A DNA stretch of 64,000 nt, taken from positions 1 through 64,000 of the forward strand of contig JACKPD010000013.1 of the NCBI GenBank assembly GCA_024233785.1, read 5' to 3'. Shown one piece after another: positions 23,143-32,618 of this stretch (positions are counted from its first letter, which is position 1; the number at the start of each line of letters is the position of its first letter). This stretch comes from Spirochaetales bacterium (GTDB taxonomy: Bacteria > Spirochaetota > Spirochaetia > CADAEX01). The translations under genes were made by a program, and so were the position numbers. The notes under the pieces are model-generated. The model was not told where the DNA came from. It did no database searches and saw only the letters and a program-made list of their open reading frames with translations.

Positions 23143-24921
23143 ATGAAAATAAAAAGAAACAGTACTTGCGGAAGCCTTGAAATAAAGGATACGGGTAAAG
23201 AAGTTATATTAAGCGGCTGGGTTGAAAACTACCGCGACCACGGCGGAATTATCTTTATAGATCTTTATGACAGATGGGGAATGACCCAGGTCGTCTTTGA
23301 TCCGGAGGTTTCCGGAAAAGATGCCCACGCGACGGCAGGTATCCTGAGAAGCCAGTTTGTCGTATCAGTGCGGGGAGAAGTGAGAAAACGCCCTGAAGGT
23401 TCTGAAAATACAAAACTCGCGACAGGCTATATCGAAGTTTACGCCAAAGAGATTGAGGTATTAAACGAATCAAAAACACCACCCTTTGATGTGTATCACG
23501 CATCAGCTGTTAACGAAGAGTCGAGACTTAAATACAGGTATCTTGATCTAAAAAATTCAAAACTCCAGAAATCAATGATTTTCAGGAGCAGCCTTACAAA
23601 TACAATAAGAAATTATTTTTTTGAAAATGATTTCATTGATGTTGAAACGCCTATTCTCACCAAATCCACCCCCGAAGGGGCGCGTGATTACCTTGTCCCC
23701 AGCCGTGTAAACCCGGGGAAATTCTTCGCGCTTCCGCAGAGTCCCCAGCTTTTCAAACAGATGCTGATGACAGCGGGCTATGACAAATATATACAGATCG
23801 CAAGGTGCTTCAGGGATGAGGACTTAAGGGCGGACAGGCAGCCCGAGTTTACCCAGGTTGACCTTGAGATGTCTTTTGTCGACAGGGAAGATGTAATAAA
23901 AATAGTGGAAGGGCTGTTTAAGGAAATTTACAGCAAACATCTCGGCCGGCAGCTGGATCTTCCTCTGAAGAGGATAACATACGACGAGGCTATGCTCAAA
24001 TACGGGTGCGACGCGCCTGACCTCAGGTTCGGCCTTGAGATAACTGAACTTTCCGATATTTTTGAGAAGACAGAGTTTGCTGTCTTTAAAGGGGCCCTGG
24101 CGCAAAAGGGAAAGATAAGGGGAATTAACCTTAAGGGCTTAAGCAGTCAGCTCACAAGAAAAGACCTTGATTATATGACCGAGTTTGTAAAACCCCTGCG
24201 TGGGAAAGGGGTTGCATGGATAAGGATGAACGATGACGGCCCCCAGTCCCCCATAATTAAATTCTTTACCGATGATGAGGCTGAGGCGCTTTATAAAAGG
24301 ATGAACGCCGAGACAGGCGATGTTCTTATCTTCCTTGCTGACAGGGAAAAAATTGTCTGCAGCTGCCTTTCGGAACTCAGAAAATTTTTCGCTAAAAAAT
24401 GCTCCCTTTACAGTGAAGGCGATATGAGTCTTATATGGGTAATTGATTTCCCGATGTTCGGCCCCGGTGAAAAAGGGAAGCCTGAAGTCCTTCATCACCC
24501 GTTTACTTCACCCAAGCCTGAAGATATCTCCAAACTTGACAGCGATATTTATGCGGTAAAGACAAATGCCTATGACATTGTTTTAAACGGCCATGAGGTA
24601 GGGGGAGGAAGCATCAGAATGCACAGCTCATCCCTTCAGAGAAAGATCCTTGAGATAATCGGCATAGGCAATGAGGACGCGGAGAGGCAGTTCGGCTACC
24701 TTCTCGAAGCCCTTGATTACGGAACGCCTCCCCACGGCGGGCTTGCGCTCGGCCTCGACAGGATGGTAATGCTGCTGCTCGGGCTTGATTCGATCAGGGA
24801 TGTCATAGCTTTTCCCAAGACACAGAAGGCAACATGTCTTCTCACAAACGCTCCTTCATCTGTAGCGGATGAACAGCTGGAAGAGCTTTCAATTGAAACA
24901 GTTCTGCCTGAGAATGAATAA
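23143..24921 (+). CDS. aspS: Aspartyl-tRNA synthetase (bacterial type)
   Basis: A 592-residue bacterial AspRS. The OB-fold anticodon domain opens with GWVENYRDHGGIIFIDLYDR, the class II core has motif 2 FRDEDLRADRQPEFTQVD, the bacterial GAD insertion sits at about residues 300-410, and motif 3 is GLALGLDRMVMLLLG. Linkage to gatCAB suggests that this enzyme may also charge tRNA(Asn) with aspartate for transamidation (non-discriminating type), but the specificity loops do not settle it by eye. A hairpin at 24945 follows. Confidence 0.95.
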   Translation: MKIKRNSTCGSLEIKDTGKEVILSGWVENYRDHGGIIFIDLYDRWGMTQVVFDPEVSGKDAHATAGILRSQFVVSVRGEVRKRPEGSENTKLATGYIEVYAKEIEVLNESKTPPFDVYHASAVNEESRLKYRYLDLKNSKLQKSMIFRSSLTNTIRNYFFENDFIDVETPILTKSTPEGARDYLVPSRVNPGKFFALPQSPQLFKQMLMTAGYDKYIQIARCFRDEDLRADRQPEFTQVDLEMSFVDREDVIKIVEGLFKEIYSKHLGRQLDLPLKRITYDEAMLKYGCDAPDLRFGLEITELSDIFEKTEFAVFKGALAQKGKIRGINLKGLSSQLTRKDLDYMTEFVKPLRGKGVAWIRMNDDGPQSPIIKFFTDDEAEALYKRMNAETGDVLIFLADREKIVCSCLSELRKFFAKKCSLYSEGDMSLIWVIDFPMFGPGEKGKPEVLHHPFTSPKPEDISKLDSDIYAVKTNAYDIVLNGHEVGGGSIRMHSSSLQRKILEIIGIGNEDAERQFGYLLEALDYGTPPHGGLALGLDRMVMLLLGLDSIRDVIAFPKTQKATCLLTNAPSSVADEQLEELSIETVLPENE

Positions 24922-24944
24922 ACGGAACTGATCCGTCAACTACC

Positions 24945-24966
24945 CCCGGCTGTCAAGGCAGCCGGG
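24945..24966 (+). terminator. Hairpin after aspS
   Basis: CCCGGCTG (24945-24952) and CAGCCGGG (24959-24966), perfect 8-bp GC-rich stem with a 6-base loop. No clear U-run follows, so it may be rho-assisted or only stabilising. Confidence 0.5.
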
Positions 24967-24988
24967 CGGCTTAACAGGCTGATTTTAG

Positions 24989-25017
24989 TTGTCACACAGC
25001 CTGGAACGCAATATACT
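24989..25017 (+). promoter_or_regulatory. Promoter of the thioesterase gene
   Basis: TTGTCA (24989-24994), 17-bp spacer, TATACT (25012-25017). Only nine bases lie between the -10 and the ATG at 25027, so the message would have almost no leader. Confidence 0.55.
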
Positions 25018-25026
25018 CAAGGTATT

Positions 25027-25431
25027 ATGGACAATGAAAAAGTCAGCAGAATATTTTCAAAAGATAAATTTGCCCTTGCTTCCGGCATAACACTTATTTC
25101 CATAGGTGACGGAGAAGCATCAGCTTCTGTTAATGTTGAGGAAAAACATTACAACGGGGTCGGGATTGTCCAGGGCGGACTTATATTTACACTGGCGGAT
25201 TTTGCATTTGCCGCAGCCTCAAATTCGCGGGGCAGAACAGCGGTAGCGGTAAGGTGCGATATTAGCTACATAAAGCCAGTCAAGGGCGGCACTCTGACTG
25301 CAAGTGCAAAAGAGGTCTCCTGCGGGAATAAAATATCAAACTACCGCGTCAAGATAAATGACGGTACCGGTGACCTTGTAGCTGTTTTTAACGGCACAGC
25401 ATACCGTAAGGATGATAATAACGGCAATTGA
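25027..25431 (+). CDS. PaaI-family hotdog thioesterase
   Basis: A 134-residue hotdog-fold protein. The PaaI-type block HYNGVGIVQGGLIFTLADFAFA carries the region where the catalytic Asp (here in LADFAFA) and Asn/Gly act, and RTAVAVRCDISYIKPVKGG with LTASAKEVSCG forms the central strand region. Such enzymes hydrolyse aromatic or short acyl-CoA thioesters in the cytosol. It has its own promoter, is convergent with the RND pump gene across 70 bp, and no neighbouring CoA gene hints at the substrate. Confidence 0.88.
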   Translation: MDNEKVSRIFSKDKFALASGITLISIGDGEASASVNVEEKHYNGVGIVQGGLIFTLADFAFAAASNSRGRTAVAVRCDISYIKPVKGGTLTASAKEVSCGNKISNYRVKINDGTGDLVAVFNGTAYRKDDNNGN

Positions 25432-25501
25432 AAATACTTCCGCCGGCACACGCAATATAATCTGAATCACGTTTATCCGCATACCGGCAGAAGAATATCT
25501 G

Positions 25502-28500
25502 CTAAGCCTTGATTTTACCTGTAAAAATACCTTTTATATCCCTGACAATAAGGAACAGTGACGGTATAAGAAAGAGCGTAACTATTGTTGCGAAAATAAG
25601 TCCGTATGCGATAGCAGTAACTACCGGAACAAGGCTTTTGACATCGCCGCCGATTCCGTAAACAGACGGAAGCAGACCTGCAACTGTAGTTATCGTGGTG
25701 AGTATTATCGGCCTCAGCCTCTGTTTTGCCCCTTCCGCTATCCATTCCTTAAGCTGAGCTATACCAGCGTTACTTTCACTCATCAGCTTGTTTATAAAAG
25801 AAACCATTACTACGCTGTCATTTACCACAACACCGCTTAAGCCTATCATACCGATCAGCCCCATGAATGAAAGAGGCATGTTGTGAAAAACAAACGCCAG
25901 AAGCGCCCCGATAATACCGAAAGGTATTGTAAGCAATACAATAAGGGGCTGTTCTATCTTCCCGAAAAGAAGGACCAGCAGGAAATATATTAGTACAAGC
26001 GCTATTAAAAACGCGAAACTCAGGTCTGAAACTGATTCCGCTGTTTCCTCTGCCTCTCCCTTGATTATGAGTCTTGTTCCGCTGTATCTGTCTGAGATAT
26101 TGCTGAAATTTTCTTTTACTTCTTTTGTTACCATATTGGCTGTTGTAACGTTTTTATCTACCCGTGAAGTAAGTGTAATAACCCTGTCCCCGTTAAAGTG
26201 ATTAATAATTGAGGGGCTGTTCCCTGTTTTGATGGATGCTATCTGGCCAAGCCTGATAAGCCTCCCTTTCGCGTTAGGGATAAGAAGGCCTTCAAGGAAT
26301 TTTACGTCCCTTTTGAAGTTCTCATCTATCTGTACACGGAAATCTAGTTTTTCCTTTTCTGTCTGGATTGATGTCGCGACTGTTCCGTCATACGCTGTTT
26401 TAACAGCCCTGGCGACCGAAGCCACATCAAGCTCCAGTTTGGCAAGCTCTGAATAGTTGAAATTAATTATGAGCTCCTGCTTGCCCGGCTTCTGGTCTGT
26501 CTCGAGGTCAAGCACGCCCGGCAGCTCTTTCATGAAAGATTCAATCTCCCCTGCCGCCCCGGCCCTTGCGACTGAATCGCCTCCCGCGATTTTTATTTCA
26601 ACAAGTCCGCTTGCTGACGGGCCGATGGACTGCTTCGCGAACAGTATTTTCTCAAACCCCTTTATCTGCTGCTGTTTTATTTCCTTGTTTACCGCCTTCA
26701 TGATGTCCTCAACGCTTCTGGAGCGTTCTGCCTGGGGAACCAGATAAACAGTAATCTGCGACCAGTTGACATGGTTGCCCTGTGAGCTTGTTCTCTTGAC
26801 CGTGTGGTGGCCGATGTTTGTCTTAAGGGAGTAAAGCTCGTCCTTTTTAATTGTTTTTAATGTAACCTCTTCAATGAGCGCGGTCCTTTGTGAAGTTGTC
26901 TCAAGTGATGTCCCTTCCGGTGTCTCAAGATTAATAAAAAAGGCATCTGCCGTGTTGTCCCACATTAACACAAAGTTCTTTATGTTGTCCCTGGACAGGT
27001 AAAGGGTAAAACCCAGAGTCGCTATAAAAAACAGCAGAATAAGGTACCTGAATTTCAGGAGAACAAGAAGAAGTTTTTTATACAGTTCCGCAAAGCTGTC
27101 AAATCTTGAGATTTTCTCTGCAGAGGATGTATCCCCGGCAGCGGTATCCTTGTGCTTCCTGCGCCCGTTATGGGAGAGGTGCCCGGGGAGAATAAACACA
27201 GCTTCAAGAAATGAGAGGAGCAAAGCAGCCGAGATTATTACCGGATAAACCCTGATGAATTTTCCCATTGTCCCGCCGATGTAGAGCAGAGGCAGGAATG
27301 CCGCAATTGTTGTCAGGATAGTTATTACTACGGGAGATAAAACCTCTTTTACACCGGCAAGCGTTGCTTCAACCGGAGGCAGCCCTTTTTTCCTGTATAA
27401 AAAAATACTCTCGGCAATTACTATCCCGTGGTCAACAAGCATCCCAAGAACAGTAATTACAGCGCCGAGTGTAATCAGGTCAAGTGAATAATCCATTATG
27501 TTGAAAAAGACAAACAGCATCATAAGCGTTGTAGGAATTCCGAATGCTGTCCAGAAGGCTGTCCTGAAATCAAGAAAAATAAGCATAATGATAAAAACAA
27601 GTACAAACCCCATTACAGCGTTGGAAGCCACAACACTTAAAAGGCTTCTTATTGAAAGCGACCTGTCATCGATGTTATTAATGACTATCCCTTCAGGAAC
27701 CGCAGTTTTTTCCTTTTCAAGGAATTGTTTTATATTGTCAACTGTTGTTACTACACCGGCATCCTCTTTTTTCACTATGCTGAATGTAATTCCCCTCTCG
27801 TTGTTGACCCTTACAAGTACGGCCTGTTTTTTAAAGCTGTCTGTGACCTCAGCCACATCCTCGATCCTGAGAGCCGGCCTTTCAAAAGTTGAGCGTATTA
27901 TTACACGGCCTGCATCCATCGGATCATCAAACTGGCCTATCGTTACAATACTCTGTTCCTTCTGTACAGACTGTAGTGTTCCGCCTGTCGCCCTTATGTT
28001 TCTGTTTTCAATACTTTTAATTATTTCATTCAGGGATACATATTTTTCCTTAAGGCTGTACGGATTGACATTGATTTTAATTTCCCTCTCGCTGACTCCA
28101 CCTGTCTTGACCTCTCCTACACCCTGTATGTCCTTGATTTTTTCTTCAAGCAGGAGAGCGTAATCAAGAAACTCTCTTTCTGTTATGCCGCTCCCCTCCT
28201 TTACTGTTATTCCGAATGAATAAACTGACATCATTTTCGGATTGACATCAGTAATGGTTATTTCCTCGACCTCAGGGGTCACCCCTTTTGTCGACGTTCC
28301 GATTTCCCTGTAAATCTGGTCCTTTACGCTTTTTACATCGCTTAAATCCTGGTCGAGGTAAACATATACTGTTCCCCCGTTTTCAACTGAAAGAGATACT
28401 GTATCCGCAATACCCGGGATCAGGGAGAGCTGGTCTTCTATGGGGATAACCGCATTTATCTCTGAATCCTTTGGGCTTGCTCCCGGATAATTAATATCAA

Positions 28501-28642
28501 TAATCATTGTATTCATGTCTGTGGAAGGGAATATGTCCTGGTTAAGGTTCAGAAAACTGAATACCCCAATCAGAAGGATAAGTATAAGTATAAAGCCGGT
28601 AACTGCCCTGTTTTCTATAAAATATTTTAATGCCTTTTCCAT
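25502..28642 (-). CDS. RND-family efflux pump (AcrB/HAE1-like)
   Basis: The preferred start is the ATG at 28642 (1046 residues), with GGAG 6 bp upstream; an earlier in-frame ATG at 28654 would overlap the tolC stop. Twelve membrane helices in two halves and two large periplasmic loops are evident: the first helix carries the RAVTGFILILILLIG start, NINYPGASPKDSE-like porter segments follow, the GAVITVLGMLVDHGIVIAES helix 4 block carries the proton-relay aspartate, and GVVVNDSVVMVSFIN marks the second half. It would export hydrophobic compounds by proton antiport. TolC lies upstream in the same operon, but no membrane-fusion protein gene is present. Confidence 0.93.
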   Translation of the reverse strand: MEKALKYFIENRAVTGFILILILLIGVFSFLNLNQDIFPSTDMNTMIIDINYPGASPKDSEINAVIPIEDQLSLIPGIADTVSLSVENGGTVYVYLDQDLSDVKSVKDQIYREIGTSTKGVTPEVEEITITDVNPKMMSVYSFGITVKEGSGITEREFLDYALLLEEKIKDIQGVGEVKTGGVSEREIKINVNPYSLKEKYVSLNEIIKSIENRNIRATGGTLQSVQKEQSIVTIGQFDDPMDAGRVIIRSTFERPALRIEDVAEVTDSFKKQAVLVRVNNERGITFSIVKKEDAGVVTTVDNIKQFLEKEKTAVPEGIVINNIDDRSLSIRSLLSVVASNAVMGFVLVFIIMLIFLDFRTAFWTAFGIPTTLMMLFVFFNIMDYSLDLITLGAVITVLGMLVDHGIVIAESIFLYRKKGLPPVEATLAGVKEVLSPVVITILTTIAAFLPLLYIGGTMGKFIRVYPVIISAALLLSFLEAVFILPGHLSHNGRRKHKDTAAGDTSSAEKISRFDSFAELYKKLLLVLLKFRYLILLFFIATLGFTLYLSRDNIKNFVLMWDNTADAFFINLETPEGTSLETTSQRTALIEEVTLKTIKKDELYSLKTNIGHHTVKRTSSQGNHVNWSQITVYLVPQAERSRSVEDIMKAVNKEIKQQQIKGFEKILFAKQSIGPSASGLVEIKIAGGDSVARAGAAGEIESFMKELPGVLDLETDQKPGKQELIINFNYSELAKLELDVASVARAVKTAYDGTVATSIQTEKEKLDFRVQIDENFKRDVKFLEGLLIPNAKGRLIRLGQIASIKTGNSPSIINHFNGDRVITLTSRVDKNVTTANMVTKEVKENFSNISDRYSGTRLIIKGEAEETAESVSDLSFAFLIALVLIYFLLVLLFGKIEQPLIVLLTIPFGIIGALLAFVFHNMPLSFMGLIGMIGLSGVVVNDSVVMVSFINKLMSESNAGIAQLKEWIAEGAKQRLRPIILTTITTVAGLLPSVYGIGGDVKSLVPVVTAIAYGLIFATIVTLFLIPSLFLIVRDIKGIFTGKIKA

Positions 28643-28644
28643 GT

Positions 28645-30081
28645 TCATCTCCATGCCTTTTTATCAATACTGCTGAAACTGTCTGTAAGTTCCATCGCCT
28701 GAAATCTTGTTTTATGATAACTGAAAAGTTTTTCAAGTATTTTAATCTGCTGAAGCGTCTCATTATCAAGACTCTGTGTTATATAAATAAGCTGGCCCCT
28801 TCCCTGGTTGTAGTATTTCCTCTCTTCCTCTGTTTTCTGTTTTGCTATAGCTGCAAGCTCATTCTGATTGATTATATAATTTCTGTCCTGGTTAAGCTGG
28901 GTAACAAGTGAATTCCTGAGTGAATCAAGCCTGAACAGCAGGTTCTCCCTGTCTGCCGAATTCTTTTCCTCAAGCAGGGAATTTTCTTCTATCTGCAGAT
29001 CAACAGTTTTTTTATTTAATGCGCCTGAAAAAGCAAGGCTTACTGACGCGGTCGGAGTCATTCCTGAAAGGGAATCCGGCCAGGTTATTTCTTTACTTGA
29101 TGCTCCTATGCTTACATTCAGGTCAAGCGCCGGGTCTTTTAAATAAGAGAGTCTGCGGCGCAGTAATGCAAGCTTTTCCTTTTCAAGTTCAATAATATTA
29201 AAAGCCCTGGTTGAGAGAAGGCTTTCACCTGTTATCTTGTTTTCGATTTCAGGATCGATTGCGTAAAAATCGAAAACCGGTTTTGAACTGCTGTCAAGGC
29301 CCAGATCCAGTCTGTCCTCAAGGCTGTTTCTCAGCCTTTCAAGCTGATATTCGGCCTGCGACAGCGCCTGTCTGCTGTTTAAGAGTGATTCCCTGCTCCG
29401 CAGTACGTCTATCTCATCCACAAGATTGTTTTTAAATCTCAGTTCAACCTGCTTCAGGAGATCGCCTGAAAAAGCAACCCTTTCCCTGAGAAGGGCAGTC
29501 ACTTCATCGAGGTAAACCCATTCAACAAAATCAAGTGAAAATTCAAGCAGTATCTTTTCCACAAGTTCAGTGTTGCCCAGATACGCAATCTCCAGGTCCC
29601 TGCCTGATGCTTCATAAAGCAGCTTCTGTTCTTTCATTCCCCTGTTTCTCAGAAGAGACTGTCTGTAAAAGGCTGATACCCCCTGCCTGTATAATTCCTC
29701 CTGCTGTTCCATTGAAATCGGATTGTGAAATTCCGCGGATGTAGAGGCGGTTATACCGCTTTCCCCCCCGCTTAATCCCAAAGGGGTGCTGAATGTGAAA
29801 TCAGTACCGTAGATTGTGCTTGAATCGCTTTTATATTGGGAAGCCGCGGTTTCACCGAAATAATTCGCAAAAGGTTTTATACTGTAAAGCCATTTATCCT
29901 GGGCTATAATCCCTTCAGTTCTGGCTTTGGAGGCTTCTTCCGCGAGGGTATATACCTTCAGCTGGGGATGTTTTTCTATAACCCTTTCAATGAAATCATT
30001 TAGAGTGATGTTTTCCGCAGTCAGCTGAAACAATGACGATGAATAAAAAAATATAAAAAACAGAATTTTGAAATTCTTCAT
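28645..30081 (-). CDS. TolC-family outer-membrane efflux protein
   Basis: The start at 30081 (478 residues) follows an AAGGGGGG site and begins directly with a signal peptide (residues 1-20, cut after QLTAE or nearby). The mature protein is mostly long alpha-helical coiled coil (about 170-290 and 330-460) with the LNDFIERVIEKHPQL opening typical of outer-membrane efflux proteins. It would form the trimeric channel for the RND pump encoded 2 bp downstream. It is divergent from the SIMPL gene across an AT-rich gap of about 170 bp that must hold both promoters. Confidence 0.88.
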   Translation of the reverse strand: MKNFKILFFIFFYSSSLFQLTAENITLNDFIERVIEKHPQLKVYTLAEEASKARTEGIIAQDKWLYSIKPFANYFGETAASQYKSDSSTIYGTDFTFSTPLGLSGGESGITASTSAEFHNPISMEQQEELYRQGVSAFYRQSLLRNRGMKEQKLLYEASGRDLEIAYLGNTELVEKILLEFSLDFVEWVYLDEVTALLRERVAFSGDLLKQVELRFKNNLVDEIDVLRSRESLLNSRQALSQAEYQLERLRNSLEDRLDLGLDSSSKPVFDFYAIDPEIENKITGESLLSTRAFNIIELEKEKLALLRRRLSYLKDPALDLNVSIGASSKEITWPDSLSGMTPTASVSLAFSGALNKKTVDLQIEENSLLEEKNSADRENLLFRLDSLRNSLVTQLNQDRNYIINQNELAAIAKQKTEEERKYYNQGRGQLIYITQSLDNETLQQIKILEKLFSYHKTRFQAMELTDSFSSIDKKAWR

Positions 30082-30248
30082 TTCCAATCCCCCCTTTTTT
30101 AAATTATAATATATATAAAAAAACATATATTGCCAAATTAATTAACCGTATTATAATATGATTATAGATTATTTTTTTCCCGGCTGTTAAATTAATTATG
30201 GGATTTCGGGTTTTTATCGGGAATAACGTGATAAGTGAGGAAATGGGG

Positions 30249-30971
30249 ATGAAAAACAATTATAACAGGCTGATTGCGGTCATGGTTCTGTCGGCATCAA
30301 TTATTATCTCATCCATGGTTCTGGGTATATTTTTTTACAAGGCAAGGGCGGAAAAACCCTCCCTCATCGTAAAAGGGCTTGCCGAGAGAGAGGTCAAGGC
30401 AGACCTCGCGCTTTGGGAGATCAATTTCTCGGCAGGGGGCGATGACCCGGCAACGATACAGGGCAAGCTTGACCGCGACCGTGATGCGGTAGTCTCATTT
30501 ATAAAGAAGCAGGGCTTTACAGAGGCGGAGATAATACCCGGCCGTCTTTTAATGATTGACAAACTGGCTTACGGCTATTACCAGGAAGGGCAGAAGGGAG
30601 AAAGGTATCAGGTGCGGACCTCTGTAATACTCCGTTCTGAAAATGTTGACCTGATCGACAGGGTAAGCAGAATGACAGGCGACCTTGTGAAACTCGGGGT
30701 GGTCTTAAGCGAGAATTATACAGGACCATCATTTTTATTTACAAGACTCAATGAAATCAAGGGGGAGATGCTTGATGAGGCTGTAGTCAATGCGAGAAAA
30801 GCTGCTGATACTTTTGCCGCGAAAACCGGTTCTTCTATCGGGGGGATAAAAAATGCCAACCAGGGAGTTTTTTCAATTCTCCCCCGTGACATGACAGCCG
30901 GCGCGATGGAAGAGCATCAGATCTATAAAACAGTCAGGGTAGTATCGACTATTGATTATTATATTAATTAA
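30249..30971 (+). CDS. SIMPL/DUF541 domain protein
   Basis: The start at 30249 is chosen because GAGG lies 8 bp upstream; it gives 240 residues and starts with a lysine-rich tip and one membrane anchor (about residues 10-32). The SIMPL domain begins IVKGLAEREVKADLALWEINF and ends with TVRVVSTIDYYI. DUF541 proteins are exported or membrane-anchored, with roles around the envelope and, in eukaryotic relatives, signalling; the bacterial role is unclear. It is divergent from the efflux operon and may be co-controlled with it. Confidence 0.85.
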   Translation: MKNNYNRLIAVMVLSASIIISSMVLGIFFYKARAEKPSLIVKGLAEREVKADLALWEINFSAGGDDPATIQGKLDRDRDAVVSFIKKQGFTEAEIIPGRLLMIDKLAYGYYQEGQKGERYQVRTSVILRSENVDLIDRVSRMTGDLVKLGVVLSENYTGPSFLFTRLNEIKGEMLDEAVVNARKAADTFAAKTGSSIGGIKNANQGVFSILPRDMTAGAMEEHQIYKTVRVVSTIDYYIN

Positions 30972-31129
30972 TAACTCAGAATTGCGAGTTTATGCGGATA
31001 AGGGTGAAAATAATAATAATCATTGCGTTATATTATTAATCTTATGGCATTTTAAGAATTTCCTTGCAGTTTTTGAGTTTATCTCTGATAATTAAATGTA
31101 TCAAAGCAATAAAAAAACAGGAGTTCGAT

Positions 31130-31618
31130 ATGGATATGTATGAATATTCAATTCAGATGGAGAAAGATGCTGAACAGCTATATCTGGACCTTGCAGATAA
31201 AAGCAAGGTGGGCGGAATAAAAAAGGTATTTAAAATGCTTGCTGAGGATGAAGCATGGCACCAGAAAACAATTAAAAGCCTTCAGAAAAAAGCTGATGTA
31301 GATTCCAAAAAAGGATCTGCCAAAGCAATAGCTACTGTTTTTGAAGATATCAAGCATAATTTCAGAAATATCAAGCTTGAGGATTCTGCCGTAAAAGATT
31401 ATGAAAGGGCTCTTGAGATTGAGAAAAAGGGAATTGAGCACTATAAAAAACAGTTCGCGGAAACAAAAGATCAGAAAACAAAGGATTTATACGATCTTCT
31501 GATAAAGCAGGAATCCTATCACCTTAAAACAGTTGAAAATATTCTGGATATGGTCAGAAAGCCTGAATGGTGGGTGGAAAATGCTGAATTTACTCCTAAA
31601 GGCGATGACTATTACTGA
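31130..31618 (+). CDS. Ferritin-like (rubrerythrin-type) diiron protein
   Basis: The start at 31130 (162 residues) has AGGAG 6 bp upstream. The four-helix diiron ligands are visible: Glu11-Glu15 in MEKDAEQLY, the E-x-x-H pair EDEAWH (Glu41, His44), EIEKKGIEHY in the third helix, and the second ExxH, QESYH, in the fourth. There is no rubredoxin domain, so it is an erythrin-like protein that probably handles peroxide or iron in an anaerobe. An intrinsic terminator follows at 31671 and overlaps the next gene. Confidence 0.88.
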   Translation: MDMYEYSIQMEKDAEQLYLDLADKSKVGGIKKVFKMLAEDEAWHQKTIKSLQKKADVDSKKGSAKAIATVFEDIKHNFRNIKLEDSAVKDYERALEIEKKGIEHYKKQFAETKDQKTKDLYDLLIKQESYHLKTVENILDMVRKPEWWVENAEFTPKGDDYY

Positions 31619-31670
31619 TAAGATCTTCAGTAATAATGTTATGCGCAATAGCGTGAGGCATTTTGATTTA

Positions 31671-31719
31671 ACTTCATGCGGGTCTTTCTCCGGAAACATC
31701 TGCATGAAGTGTTTTTTTT
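31671..31719 (+). terminator. Intrinsic terminator overlapping the start of the next gene
   Basis: ACTTCATGC (31671-31679) and GCATGAAGT (31702-31710) form a perfect 9-bp stem, followed by G and eight T (31712-31719). The ATG of the lipoprotein gene (31704) is in the descending arm and the T-run encodes Phe-Phe of its signal peptide. Confidence 0.75.
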
Positions 31720-32507
31720 CATTAATATTTCTATTTTACCTGTCAATTTTTTCCTGCGCGACGTCTGTCCCACTGAAAATCGGTGAAGATAATTCCCCAG
31801 AAGGCAGGGCAGTGTATCCTGAAGGTAATACTTACCGGACATTAGCTGAACTCTCTAAACCGCTCTCTCCGGATGAGCAGAAATTGCTGGTTTCGGCCGA
31901 TTCACTTTTGGGCCGTCCCCCCGGCTCAAAAGTTACAGTAAACGGCCGGGTTTTTACCCTTGACTGCATTGGCACGGTATGTGCTGTTTATTATGGAGTG
32001 GATTTTGATCTTACAAAGGATTTTTCAAGGTATCCGGGCAACGGAGTAAAAAGGCTCCATGCCAGCCTCGGAGAAAGGGGAGTACTTCACCGTGATAAAT
32101 ATCCCAGAACAGGCGATGTTGTTTTCTGGGACAATACATGGGACGCCAATGAAGACAACGATAAAAACAATGACCCGCTGACCCATGCCGGAGTTGTAAT
32201 AAAGGTAGAAGATGATGGAACTGTTTATTACATGCATTCACATATAAAGAGGGGTATTATTGTAGAAGTAATGAATCTCAGACGCCCCACCGAATATTAC
32301 GGGGATAACAGGAAAATCATAAATAACGCGCTTGCCATGGGTTCAGGAATTTCAAGGCCTGTTAATCCTGAACACTGGCTTTCCGGTGATCTATGGAATA
32401 CATTCGGTGATGTTATGAAAACAGGAGAATACTATTCCATTTCTACTGCTTTAAATAACTGTGAAACACTACAGGAACCTGCGGAAACAAGGATTTCATT
32501 GAAATAA
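31704..32507 (+). CDS. Lipoprotein with NlpC/P60- or CHAP-like domain
   Basis: The start at 31704 (267 residues) gives a classic lipoprotein signal peptide ending SIFSC (Cys18); earlier in-frame starts would put non-signal sequence in front. The mature domain has TLDCIGTVCAVYYG (candidate catalytic Cys88), GDVVFWDN, DPLTHAGVVIK (His161) and a further MHSHIKRG, the Cys-His arrangement of NlpC/P60-like papain-fold hydrolases. It may cleave cell-wall peptides in the periplasm. The start is buried in a terminator stem with no strong ribosome site, which could hold expression low or make it conditional. Confidence 0.7.
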   Translation: MKCFFSLIFLFYLSIFSCATSVPLKIGEDNSPEGRAVYPEGNTYRTLAELSKPLSPDEQKLLVSADSLLGRPPGSKVTVNGRVFTLDCIGTVCAVYYGVDFDLTKDFSRYPGNGVKRLHASLGERGVLHRDKYPRTGDVVFWDNTWDANEDNDKNNDPLTHAGVVIKVEDDGTVYYMHSHIKRGIIVEVMNLRRPTEYYGDNRKIINNALAMGSGISRPVNPEHWLSGDLWNTFGDVMKTGEYYSISTALNNCETLQEPAETRISLK

Positions 32508-32618
32508 TTGAGCACTTCCTGATGAAAATACGGCTTTATTGCTGATTACCTGCGGATTAAAAATCGGCAGAACATTTTTTTTGTTTGATAGCTCTATAAG
32601 CGGGGAGGAAAATTAATT

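Noticed and set aside
25432..25501. Bidirectional terminator between the thioesterase and RND genes
   Set aside because: The complementary ends (CTTC.GCCGG and CCGGC.GAAG) are separated by a long loop and lack a U-run on either strand.
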